A DNA stretch of 64,000 nucleotides from the NCBI RefSeq assembly GCF_022539665.2, contig NC_081333.1, forward strand, positions 1,178,001 to 1,242,000, written 5' to 3'. Of this stretch, positions 12,386 through 24,888 are shown one piece after another; position 1 is the first letter of the stretch, and every line of letters starts with the position of its first letter. A model generated the notes under the pieces. That model worked only from the letters and a program-made list of their open reading frames with translations. It ran no database searches and was not told the DNA's origin. The position numbers were made by a program, and so were the translations under genes. The stretch comes from Daphnia carinata (lineage: Eukaryota > Arthropoda > Branchiopoda > Diplostraca > Daphniidae).

Positions 12386-12455
12386 GGCGGTGGCGGGACT
12401 TGAATCCGAGGACTACAGATTACAAAGCGTGGGTGATAACCACTGTGCCAGGACC
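12386..12455 (-). repeat. Degenerate tRNA-like sequence, possible tRNA-derived SINE head
   Basis: On the minus strand an A-box match TGGCACAGTGG (12450-12440) and a B-box match GGATTCAAGTCCC (12407-12395) are spaced as in a tRNA, with a TTTGTAA anticodon-loop-like segment between them (TGT would read Thr). The acceptor and T stems do not pair properly, so a working tRNA is unlikely. A C-rich tract (plus-strand GGAGGG runs at 12320-12385) follows. The pattern suits a tRNA pseudogene or the head of a SINE. Confidence 0.5.
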
Positions 12456-14840
12456 GCACATCCCAACCAAATTTTGCTTTAGGTGTCACCCATTCATATA
12501 GATGGCTTATGTACATCATATGTATAAGGGAAGTATAGAGCTGTGGCATATATCGCGGCTGCCATACTGATTTCACGGGTTCGAGTCTTTGTTGTTATTG
12601 TGTTTAAATGTTTTTATAAATAATTTTTAATAATATTTATTTTGTTTACCCGAGTTCTTTTGAAACACTACTGCCTGAACTTCTGTTTCATCTTCTAGGC
12701 TTCGGTGGGAGCAGCGATGGTCGGAGCCTTGTTTATCTGTCGTTTTGCGGGTACTTGTGTCACTGCCTTTTAATAAGTAAAAAGGTATGTACCTTATGTA
12801 TTTATTACTTATTTTACCTTTTGTCAAACGATGGTGGGGAACACAAAAATATTTAACTTGTAGCTATCCTGTACGTTATGCCTACATTAACCTATATTAT
12901 ACACCCGATATTAAAACATGTTATTCACAACACTTATGATCCCTTTTAGTATTACGATAGAATTGCGGTTTGTGGTTCTCTTGGCGTTTTATTCCTAGAT
13001 GGCGTGACGGTTTAACCGCTAACTTTTAAAGAGAACTTTTGACGATGACGGAATGACGAATTGGTAATGGGACACTCATAGAGTTCCATATTGTTGTGTT
13101 TCACGTTATGAAGAGTAGGCGAGGTGGGGTAGGGAAAAGTGCAGTAAGTAGAGGAGACATTTTACTTCAAAACGAGGAAATCCGATCGGTCCGTTATACA
13201 CCACCTCACCCGCTCCGACCTGAACCGCGTGAACACAAGCCACAGCTCGCGTGACAGGCTTCGGTCATGAAAAATAATACGCTGCATGCATCTTAAGTTG
13301 TTCATTTCTACCCTCGATCCCTTCCCCCCTTCCCGAATGCATGATAATAATTCATTTATAATTCAACTCCTACGTCTGTCTACGGACATGGATCGCATAT
13401 ATTTCTAAACTTCCTTTAACTTCCAGCTTATCGGGTAAAGTTTGATGATTTAACAGGTTGGTTTATGGCGGGCTTCCCTCAATCAGCTTTGGCTGCAAGG
13501 GGCCCTACATAAACGACAGATGAGCTGCTTGATGACAGCCCACTTGAACTTTTAATTCACTCGTCATTCGTTCCGCTTACATTTCAACTAACAGAAAAGG
13601 AAAGATTCAAAATGAAACTTTGTATCCAACGAATTGAATAGTATAGCACGTTCAGACCAAGAGCAGTTGAATAAGAAAATAAAAAAATAAGGCAGACGGC
13701 TACATTTCCTGCATAGCTGTCATCGATTAATCAAGCCCGTCTCTACTTGCCAAAGAATCTTTGTTTCATTGCGGCTCGTAGCGCTAATATTTTCCTACGA
13801 CGGCCATCAGCTTACGTCACTCTATAGACCCGTGCCAGCCGAACTGGGCCGAGAAAAATAAAAATGAATGAATACAGTATTCCTATTTCTCTTTTTTTTT
13901 TTCCAACTATCCTTCTTTCACGTGTTGTAAATACATAATGGAACAAAGCCAAAAACATAAGAAGAAACGGGCGGCTTTGATTCGACACACACAACCATAT
14001 ACTGTATACATTTTTGTAGCTGCAAGAGCTGACGGCCCTTCAGACGATGTTATACGAACGAACGTTCGTCCTTTCCATTCCAGTGGCATTTCATGAAGAT
14101 CTATTACCCATCTCAATTCGGAATAGACCGAGTAGGCATGAACCGTAGTCATTTCGGAGCTTCTATTCGGCGGCCGTTGCTATTTTGTAGGATCATTAAA
14201 CAGAGGAAACTTTCAAATTTTTTGTTTTTAACGTTGCCATTTGTATGTGTGTGTGTCTGTGTGATTACATACTTTTCATTGCCAATTCAGTTGGCCTTGT
14301 ATGGAGTAGGAAATTGTGAAGATGAAATTTAGGCTAGCTGTGTACCAGATGTAAACAATGTTACCGATCGTCTGATCTATTTCGAGGAAGAGGACCGTGG
14401 ACGTTCCAAAAATAAGAAAACTACTTCCACGTTCTAGATATATACAAGTGGCGAATCTTCTCCATCTCTTAAACAATCGTTTTTATATTTTGAGAATTTC
14501 TTTAGAAACAGTGGGTGTGCCGTAGATTTTAAATGTTTAGAAATACTATAAAGTCACTGCTGCAGCCCGAGTCGTTTGTTTATAATTACGTTCATCCCTT
14601 CCACTGGCGAAATCGTAAAATGTGTTTTTTACTTGCTCCGCAGGCAAACAGAAGGTCTCTAACGAAAATGCATGGAACTCCAACAACTGAAGCGAATAGA
14701 AAAAAGAAGAAAGACGAAAAAGAGTAATTGTCGTCCCACCTGATATGGCTTAGCATCTAGTCTAAACTGAGCTAGAGCTGAACAAAACAAATATATACCA
14801 GTTCCTAACTCTGCGACGGATTGATGCTGAGCCATTGCTA

Positions 14841-14860
14841 TGTGTGTGTGTGTGTGTGTG
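14841..14860. repeat. (TG)n microsatellite
   Basis: About ten uninterrupted TG units. Confidence 0.95.
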
Positions 14861-17800
14861 TAACCAAGCCGAAGGTTTTGGCTCTTACTTGCAACGCATT
14901 GCTCGCCTCTGAATCATTGCTACGCTGGAATACTAAAAGCATGCCAGTTGCTGGCGAAACGTCAGTAAATTAAACCTCCATCTTGCTGACACGGTAGACG
15001 AATTGTTAAAACTTGTTACTGTACGATAACCATTGAATCGGTCCGCGGGCTGTTTCGTGTGCCGGGCGTGTGTTTCTGTATTTTTTTTTTTTGCACGCAT
15101 AAACAAAATGAATACAATGAGGGACTCCTGAAATAGCGACCTCCCCAAAAGAGAAAAGGCGGACAACTGTAACAAGAAAATGCCCTTCATTCACGCTGAA
15201 CCAGTTTTCTCATCGTGTCCAGACACGCGCCAGCAGGAAGTAGACTAGCCGGGACGAAAAACCACGCCGAGAATGAAAAGAGCATCAGCCAGCATTTTTT
15301 CAAAACAAAGGCGTTCAATTTTTCCCGTTCTACAAAAGACTGTACTATGATTAAGAAGACTACACGCTAAACATTGTTCGAGTCCGTGATTATCGTTTCC
15401 CGCTGGTTTCGTGCGACATGTCCACGTGACCAGTTTGATACGGTGTGGCAGCGCAAGGCGACAGTGACAGATCTCAGTTGATATACATTCACGATTACGT
15501 TTGATACTGCCTATAATAAGAAAGAGCGTGAAGGCGATCGTGATTGCGTCAGATTCCCTGCCGCACGTCATGCGAAGAAAAAGAAAGAATTAAGAATTTA
15601 GCGAGAACCTTTCTGCCATCGGTTTGATGATTTTTGCTTGCCGTGTGCCAATGTGGTTTTCGGGCGGGACTGAAATTAGTCAGCACGATCAGCGAAAGTA
15701 ACCGCGGTCTCCACCCGATCCATCCAGTTTTTTCGCATTTCTCTAACACGCAATGTTGGCTGACATTTTTGTTTCTAAAGCTAACGGGGCAATGGTCATC
15801 AACACGTTCAGGTTATGACGTGTGTAACGTTGTGTTTCACTTGTCCATCATTTGAGACTGTGAACAAACAGTGAAAGCAAGAAACAATGGCTAAGAAAAA
15901 GCCATTTGATTGATGTTATAAACATTTCCCATGCGTGACACGTGATTCTCCTGAATACGCTTATATTTGTTTTTTGTTTTTTTTTCAAATTAAAGGAGAA
16001 CGAGATAATGAGTCTTCTTCCGGAACGTATGTAAATTTTTGTATTATTACAAGTCGCTTTGTTTGCCAATGGGACGAATATGGGAGGGCGGCCTTTTGAG
16101 CGCGACGGAACAGCGAAACCTGTTTCTGAAATGGTAATCAGATTGCTAGTACACGACATCGTACTTATACTTTCTGAAACATTATAATGCGAATTCCAGA
16201 TCGCGCCACCGGGACGTCAAAATGAAAACCGCTCCCTACCGTCGTTCTCCTTTATTTCTTTATTATACTCGTTTGCCAGGATTAGGTCTGTAACGATTCA
16301 AAAAGTGGACTCTGGATTTGGAATGGATCGGCTCTAACGAGTCGAACATTCCGGTTTAGAAAAAAAAAAAAGTTACATAACAACCGGATTAGCAATAGAA
16401 ACATCAGCTAATAGGTGGCCCATCCATTTCTATTCGGCTTTGAAAAAAAACAAAAAAACTATAAAACTATGGAAGAGAGTGATGACTCATAAGGACTCGG
16501 TTTGTCTTTCTCCTTATTTTGGACTGTTTTCCCGTCTTTCCCGTTTCTGCACGTATGAGCCAAATGTTGCGGGATGAGTCAATAATACTGGGAAGACGGC
16601 GATGTATAAGGCGTTGGCTCTCCATTCATTTCAAAATTGTTTTTTTTTTTTAGCTATTTGTTTGCGCCAGCCTTTCTCACTGCAGGGTTCGTGTGGGTTA
16701 AATCGCATGACGCAATGACGGAAGTGGTCCGACATCACGTTCTGCACCCAGCAATCCCACTTCCCTTTCTCTATTTTATTATTATTATTTTTTTTTTTTG
16801 TACAGTAGTCAAACATAAAACTATACGCCGATCTCATCATATGGTCACGGACAAACCCCACGCAATGCACATTTTTTTTTTTCAATTATTTTTTTTTTTG
16901 CCTTTTTATTGTTTCTTTTTTTGTTGAATGAAAAAAAAAAAAAAAAAAAGAAGTTGGCCCTGAGTTAGGGGTAGCGGGAATAGCATGCCATTATCCCGTC
17001 AACTATTAGCTTGTATTTCATTTTGATGGTCGACATTCACGCGCTCCATTTGCAGTAGAACAAAAAGAAAAAGCGAAGGGCCATTTATTTTTGCGCTCTC
17101 AGCTCTGCGTTTTGTCAAGCAGAAAAAAAAAAAATAGCGAGGAGGAGGGGGTTCTTTTTACATAGACGGAAACAAAATAACACAATAGCAATATGGCAGA
17201 AACATGCGAAATATAATTGGAAATTCAGCTCTCAAATTGCGCTAATCAAATAGCAATCCAATAATCAATGACTGCACTAATAACTCTGGAAGGCTTTTCA
17301 AAGCTGTTCAAATTTCCACACGCTATCGCCTTAAAAAATAAATTGACTTTTCATAGTGAACGCTTTATTGAATTCTTTCGTGCATATTTATTTCGAAACA
17401 CCCTACTCCTCCCCTCATCACAATGAGCATAGCACATAGAATCGTGACACGCATTTGACCGAGGTGTTATGTATACCTTGAAACTTCGGGTCCGTTGAAC
17501 CAGAGAGAGAAAGAAAAGGAATTCGATTTCATCGAATCGTATAGACGGCTCAGCCATTGAGCCGAGAGTTGTGTGTATTAACACAAAAACGCATTCGTCA
17601 GGTTTCTTGTTCAACCCTTTTCAACCGGTTCACATCCGCCCATCGATAAGGGAGCGTGCAATATCACACCGAGACCTGAGCTCAGTATACGGTCAGAGAA
17701 GGCGATACGGCAGGAAAATGAAAGGATGACGGGGTCGGGAGTTGCCTCCATTACGCTCATTCCATTTTCAAATTAAAAATGAATTTCAAAGAAAATCCAA

Positions 17801-18189
17801 CTGTATTTATTATTATTATTATTTTTTTAAAGGTGAAATTTCGTGTGGTGCAATCGAATGTATCCTGGATTTCAGTTGGCATCAGATCACAATTGGGTGG
17901 CATCTCGTCTTCAATCTGCCCTTTTCTTTTTTTTCTTTTTTATTTATTGGCATTGTTCTCGATTCCAGATTTTGTTTTTGTTTTTTTCTCTCGTTGATTT
18001 CGTGTTCAGCCTGTGTACCGTCCTCGATCGAGAATTGCGCAACTTTCTCTGGCCAAAAGAGATGCGGCTGGAGGCTGTTTGGATTTGCGCAGGATACGTT
18101 GGCCGTGTTCAAAGGTCTTTTTATTTTTTGTGTGTTACCTTCACCGAACCTTTGCAAGGGTAGATCGTGCTCAATACATTGGAGACGAA

Positions 18190-18215
18190 AACACACACAC
18201 ACACACACACACACA
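18190..18215. repeat. (AC)n microsatellite
   Basis: About thirteen uninterrupted AC units. Confidence 0.95.
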
Positions 18216-21200
18216 AACGTTCGGAGCCATAACACAGATTGCCGTGGGTTGCCGCCCGTGATCGTTAAAAAACGGCATAGCCGAAAAATGCCATCGCAAA
18301 CACCCAAAACTACATTAAGAAAACCCTTTTCAAAAATGATTCGTTTTACAAGGTTATTACATCACGTGTTTGGTGCCGTATTTGATTTCATTTGTTTAAG
18401 AAGTTCCTTTTCATTCATATGAACGTCCCGCTGCGTTGGAGGCCATTTATATTCGTATAGCAAAAAAAAAAAAAAAAAGAAAAAGGTTATTCCCTTCTCT
18501 TTTCTTTTCATCTCTAGATATTCAATTTGACTGCCGTACATGTTTTGTTTTTTTCCTTTTCGCCAAAGACTGACATTGTTGTTGGTTAGAACTTTTTTCG
18601 GCTGAGTGACGAGCCACTCTCAGTTTTTGCTCTCTTGGCGCCCATCGGTTTATATTATTTCACCGTCTTCCCTTGTCTGAATTTGTAGTAGTTTCACGTC
18701 GTGGGCGGTTTTGAAAAAAAAAAAAAAAATACTAACATCAACAATGGCAGCTACGTAAAAATGGTTGTATGCCAAGGTTGTATTTTTTTGCGTCTCTTTT
18801 GCCAAGGAACTTACACACATCGCAAGTGAGAGTGACGTAATGCTGACGGTGTGTAGGCCATCGCCGAAAGTGAGTTACAAGAGCCTCTCTCTACAGTTAA
18901 AATTGAAACCATTTAACCTGTCCCCCCCCTTTTTTTTTCTCACTCCGTCTAATGTTGTGGTCTATTTATTTGTCCACAGTCGAACAAAAAAGATGACGGG
19001 CCACTGACAGAAACTGGGCGAATAAATGAAGACAAGTATATACATGTAGAATGAATCGTCCGCAGTTCATTGAGTCACGCCACTCCTTCACGAACGCCCA
19101 TCACTGCCCCTTTTTTTTTGAGTGAATCGTCTACTTCGCGTCCTGTTTATGGTTTTCGTTCTCTCTATTTGGGCTTTCAGATCTTTTTGATTTGCCTATA
19201 TGATAATTGTGGTTTATGTTTTTCAAACTGCTAAAAGCGTTGATGTTGTAGTGACATCATCATCACGGGCTGATGGGCCTCAACGTGTCTGCGTGTTCTT
19301 ATTTATGACGCACACCGCAGCCATCAAAGTAAATGCGAAGCAGGTGATTTCTACCAACCGATTTGAATTTTGTTTTGTTTTGTTTTTGCTCGAAAAGCCC
19401 TTTTTATCTCCCGGCTAGATCCAGCAAAAAATAAAAGAAAAGGAGCAGCTGGAAGAATGCGTCTATTTTTGAGCAGCAACAACATCGCGTCCCGATAAAA
19501 AAGTAAAAAAACCCACCTCCGCACACACACACACACACAGAGCAAAAAAGAAGCCGGTTATAAGAGAGAAGCCGTATATATTTATATATACCCGTAGCCG
19601 CAGATAGAATAGGAACAAGAGGTATAGATGATGTCTACGGTATTTCTCACCGGTTTCTGAACCCTCCTTCGAAATTCAAAGCGTATGCCTCTTACGTCTA
19701 TGGTATTTCTTGTTTCCCCCTACAATCTCTTGAGTCAAGTTGATGGCCTCCGTCCTTCTAAACAAATCATAAAAATCCACTATTCCCCCCTCCCCCCCCC
19801 CTTTTTTTTTAAGTATCTGACGTCATTTGTTCGGCCATATAATGCGAATAGTGGCTCTAGTCCACCGTACAATTTAACGTCGGCTTTATTTTTCTATTGG
19901 GGCTTGTTCGTTTGTTTTTTTTTGTCTACGGACCATGTGTAGGGATAGCAATAACTTTCTATGTCGTATATGCAAAGGAGATTGTGCCGTTCCAACAACG
20001 GTTAAGTCGATTGGGTCCGTGTTCGTCAGGATTATTGGAATGATGCGTGCGTTGAATGACCCCGCAGGCTCGTGCGTGCCACCATAGAATGTCCGATCAA
20101 CCAGCGCTCACGCTACATCGCTAAAGGAAAATGTCTTTAAACGAAAAAAAAAAAAGAAATAAGGAAAGAAAGACATATAAGTTGAAACGACCGTTGTTCC
20201 AGGCATCTTGCGACAGGCTTAGGCGAATTGTTTATCGATTGGAATCCGAACGTTGGACGATCTTTCATTGATTGCGTTTCTTTGATTCTCTTAAACGTGA
20301 CGGGTTGACGTTACACTTTAGTATGTTAAAAAAAAACAAAAAAAAACAATAATATGACATGAAGAATAGAAAATAGATCGAATTTGAAATGGAAAAAATG
20401 TAAGGAAACAAGAATCTCCAAAGAACCTGAAAAGGTTTGTGTTTGGCGGAGAACTGTCGTATCAAAGAGACATGATGGATAGGTGTCGACCGAGTATTTT
20501 TAAAGAAAAACCCATCGCTCCTGTTTTTTTTGTTTTTTTTTACTGTCCTCCTCCCAATATGCGTTGTGGTTTTGTCCCTTGGCTATGTTTTATTTCCCCC
20601 CTCTCCATGAAATAATTCTCGAAATTTTGGAATATACGTTTTCGTCGTTCTACCTGGTCATGTTTTCTTGGCAGGCCTTAAACGGCTATGTGGCGCTTTA
20701 TACGGTGATGTCAAAAGCCGGTAGCCCGAGACTTGTGTGTACGTCCTACTGATGATCCTTGATTTGAAGGATATCCATCAAACATGCATGCATATCTGTT
20801 TATCTCGACTGTATAAGAGATATCTGAGCATATAGGCCTACGTAGACATTGTTGTACCCTCTCTCTCTCTCTCTGCGTGAGATGCCCTTTTAAAGCAAGA
20901 GGGGAAGACATTCATCAACGAAAAACATCTTTTTGGCGTATTGTTTTGAAACGATATAGAGACGGCAAGGAAGGACATTCTCCCTTTTCGTGTTGGAACC
21001 TTTTGTCCTGGCATAGGGAAAGATGATGAATCCCCTTCGCCATCGGAATCTCTTTCTATCTTTTTCTTCGATATTTTTTACGATTGAAACTACTTAAGAA
21101 GATTTCCTTGGATTCTTTTTAGTTTTAGTTTTGTTTTTTTGTTTTTTTGCATGATCCATTTCCTTGATATTCGGAAACATGTGTCGTATGTCGATAGTTC

Positions 21201-22537
21201 CTCTTGACTTCTTTTATTGTTTCATTCGCTTCCATTAGCTTTAGTGGAATCTCAAAAGGACAAGCTGACGAGAGCCAATGCTGAAGAAAGGAAATAAAAA
21301 AAAATGTCTGCCAATTCTGATGAAAGGCAGCCTCCATATCGTCGTGAAAGCATCACGAAAGAAATATAGGCACACAAATTAATAAGTAATGGCTTACTTC
21401 TTTTACGGTTATCATTGCCTAGAAACTGCGGGTCACGAACAGCTTCCCTTTTTTTTTTACACATAAACGACTGCACGATGCATCAAATCACGCTGAACAT
21501 GCCATAGTCCAAAGTCGACCAATCTTTAACCGAACGCACTTCTCATTTAAAAAAGAAAATAACAACATCCATATGAATACACGATCGATTTGGGAAATGC
21601 AACTCTACAGAGCAGACGTGGCTGCCATGTTCAACGTGAATTATCTGAACATCACGATTGAACGTTGCAATGCTGATGGCAACTCGTTTCACTGCTGGGT
21701 TTATTGTTATTGGTTAGCCAAAATCACGACCAATTGTAGAGTGAAACGGTAGAACGATGAACGTTATCGTATCGCCGTTTAATGTATATACTCATACCAA
21801 TGGAAATGGACAGTTCGTGTTCGATGCCAACCCACTGACCGACATCCGCTCTTCCTCTTCTATACCGCATTGTCTTACACACTCAATCGTCTAAGAATTA
21901 TACATAACGGCTTCATTCATTATCGAAGAGCTTTGTTTAGTTGTGTACGCACCTGGCAAGTCTATTATCGTTCCATCACACACTGGCAGTTCATCCTCAC
22001 GCAATCGACCATTATTAAGCCTATTACTCGTACATTTATGTATCGTATATATAGTCTATCGTCGATAATCATCCGGAACTAGCACTCTGCTGCTATTATT
22101 TCAGTCCATCATCATTCGTTTGAAAAACGTGTTTTCTTTTTTCTTCCCCCCCCCCCCATTTCCTCTTTGTCTTTCTCTCTCCCCCCATCGTCAAGTTGTT
22201 ATTGATTCTTCTCTCGTGTTTCCGTTGATGGAGTCGCTTTAAAACACACGTCGTTTGCTTTTTTTTTCAATGTAATAACATACAAAAAATGCCGAGCTTT
22301 GTTCTCGCAAACTCGTCGAGCAGCTAAGGACAACGTACAAACCCGCTGCCGCCCAGACGTGAGGTTTTTTAAATATATATTTTTATTTTTTTCGAAAATA
22401 AACAGAACGGAAAAGAAATAGCCGTGAAGGTCGTGACTGCTTACAAGAGGGGAAAAAGAAAAAGGGGAAGAAGAAAAACAAGACGAACATTTTCACCTAC
22501 CCAGAGGCGACTATGTAAATGAGTGTGTTCGTATTAC

Positions 22538-22567
22538 GCGAAGACGCTGGCCCATCTGCGTCTTCGC
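22538..22567. other. Perfect 10-bp inverted repeat (hairpin)
   Basis: GCGAAGACGC (22538-22547) is followed by a 10-base loop and its exact reverse complement GCGTCTTCGC (22558-22567). The stem is GC-rich within AT-rich, non-coding DNA. It may be a protein-binding palindrome or an RNA hairpin; nothing nearby shows its role. Confidence 0.6.
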
Positions 22568-24599
22568 ATAAACAAGACACCCATTATGAAATTTAATCCG
22601 ATTGGGCAAGAAATGAGCGGAAAAAAAAATAGAAAATAAACGCTCGCTTTTTTATTAGACAATCATCTTCTTTTGTTTTTTTAAATTTATAGTTTGGAAC
22701 TCTTAACCCTGTCGGAACGTGTTTGAACTAATTGATAAAACGATGGCCCACACAATCAGGAAATGGAGTGTGAATGACATGCACACTCCTTCCTTTTTTT
22801 CAATGTTTATTTTGTTATTATTCTGCATAGACACTGTTCGCTATACGTCGATATACAATCTGAAATATTATTTGCTTTTTCCTCTTCCGCAGCACACCAT
22901 TCCTTCCCCTCCCCTCCCAAATATGAACAACCGGAAGCCGACCCTTTACCTGATGGTTGTTTTTTTTTTTTTTTTTTAATTTTATTATGATTTTTTATAG
23001 TAAGGGTCTGTGAGTTTGCACGGACTTTCCTCTGACGTTGGCACGGTTTGCCATATATGTGTTATTAATGATTCCATTTTTTTTCTTTTTCAGATGGAAG
23101 AGCTTTTGGGATGTTGCCGACCTGACAAAACCGTAAAGGGGCTGACAGAGCCACGCAGTTGCAATCCTGCATATTATTGGATGTATAATATGAAGGTCGC
23201 GATCCAAATGCCACCCGAAAAAAATAAAAACAAACAACCAAAAAGGAAGTGCACACTCACAGCACACACACGAAGTATCGAATATAATTGAGAACTCAAA
23301 AAGAGGGTAAGGCAACCGGTGTGCATCACCAACCCTCATGACGGTATATAGGTATAAAGGCAGTAAGGTGCGCGGATGTTGTTCTGGTCGGTGTGCCAAC
23401 TCCCTGGATAAGCCTTTTGGCGATTTGTATTTTGGGTGTGGTCGACAGCCTTAATATATGAATAATGACCTTCCTCCATTTTGTTTTGTTTTTTTCCCTT
23501 TATGTTGCGTCATTAAGGGCTCGGTTTTTAATCGCCGATGATTGCTCTTTTTTATCACTCGGTGGCATTCTCTACGCCGAAGTGTTGAATATCGCATTTA
23601 TTAACGATCCGAATCTTATCGAAAAATATTATTTTTTTTTTAATTTCGTGTGCAGTTCAAAAGACTGGCGGCGAGATGACCTGCTCTCTGTTTAGTACAC
23701 ACCAGTGAATATGATTGCAATTAGCCAGTTCTAAGAACCCAATTAATTTTCATGACCCGTTTTCACGCACGGCAATCATCCCGATCCATTCACAAATGCA
23801 TTTTCTCGTTTTTCCAGTTTTCCCCCCATTTTTTTTGTTTTTCTTTTGTTTTTACGTCGCATTACATTTTAATTGTTTGAAACGTCTGCCCAAGTCAGAT
23901 GGTCTGTGACTTTAATTGCCTTTCTACTGCAGTTAGTCAACAAATCGCATGTACTACTCGACCCGCCTGTCAGCTGCCCGTTTGCCAGTTGTTGAATTAG
24001 ACCGGTTGGCTAATCATGCCGTCATCATCCGTCCTCACAAAAAAAGAAAAAAGAATCGTCATAACCTGTCAATCGTTTGCGGTAATGCGTTGGCAAGACG
24101 CGTCATCGATCCCCACAATTTATCGTTCTCCGGTTGCATATCTATTTCCCGCTATTCATCATCTCAAAGATTGCAGCTTCCCCCTCCCCCCCCCTTTTTT
24201 TGCGTGGCCCATTTCGTAACCACGCCGTGATCGAGCGATGACTCAACAAACGAAAAAAGCAAAAAAAAAAAAAAAAAAAAAAATCGTGTTCACGTTGTAT
24301 CGTGTGTATCCAAAATGGCCGTGTAAAGGCTCTAAGGATCCTCCTTCCTAGCGAAAAAGAAAGCAAATAAATAGCTAAAAAGAAAAGGGAAAATCAAGTA
24401 CTTGTGTATACACACAGCTACTGCTGTATTTCGTGTTTGATTTGGCGGAAAAAAAAAAAAAAAAAAAGGCAGAAATAGCGACCGGCACTGGGAAGTGGGA
24501 GAGAAATGGGAGGGTCTCATTCCCGCCGACAGCGACCGCAAGAGGGACCCCAAAACGAAGAGAATAAGAGAGAAGGAGAGAATTTCTCGGGTCTTAGTC

Positions 24600-24888
24600 T
24601 TCCTTCGCTAGTCGAACTGTTCGCACGCTGATTTTATAGCTCTTTTCTCCATCTAAATCAAAAGTGAAACAAAAAGAGAATAACAAATTAAATTTCCTCG
24701 GCTATCGATCCGCGCGTGTGTGTCACGAAGCCAATCTCGGTGGACGATTTGCCTCAATAGAGAGCCAACAGTGTGTGTGTGTGTGTGTGTAAACAGATCG
24801 AAATCGTTGATCAGACTGTGACAAGCCAAGGAAAGAAAAAAAAAGAAGTTATTTAGACACACCTCATTTGATCGTCACACCTGTCGAG
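24600..24888 (+). promoter_or_regulatory. Candidate non-coding 5' exon ending at a strong donor
   Basis: The segment ends CTGTCGAG|GTAAGTG, an almost consensus donor, with a less AT-biased stretch upstream and no open frame of note. It could be a 5' untranslated exon of the leucine-rich-repeat gene whose first coding exon starts at an acceptor at 31743/31744. The upstream boundary is a guess. Confidence 0.2.
24771..24790. repeat. (GT)n microsatellite
   Basis: Ten uninterrupted GT units. Confidence 0.95.

Noticed and set aside
12386-12455. Functional tRNA-Thr gene
   Set aside because: A and B boxes are present, but acceptor and T stems do not pair, so I call it tRNA-like only.
12151-12576. 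141-codon minus-strand proline/serine-rich frame
   Set aside because: It reads through the C-rich tract and the tRNA-like element; the composition is explained by the repeat, not by selection on protein.
17742-18422. 226-codon plus-strand open frame
   Set aside because: It is made of reads through poly-T runs and (AC)n, giving strings of F, I, S and HT residues; no domain, no splice context and no coding-like third positions.
22995-23399. 134-codon minus-strand frame
   Set aside because: It crosses poly-T/poly-A tracts, has no recognisable domain and lies in the gene-poor block.
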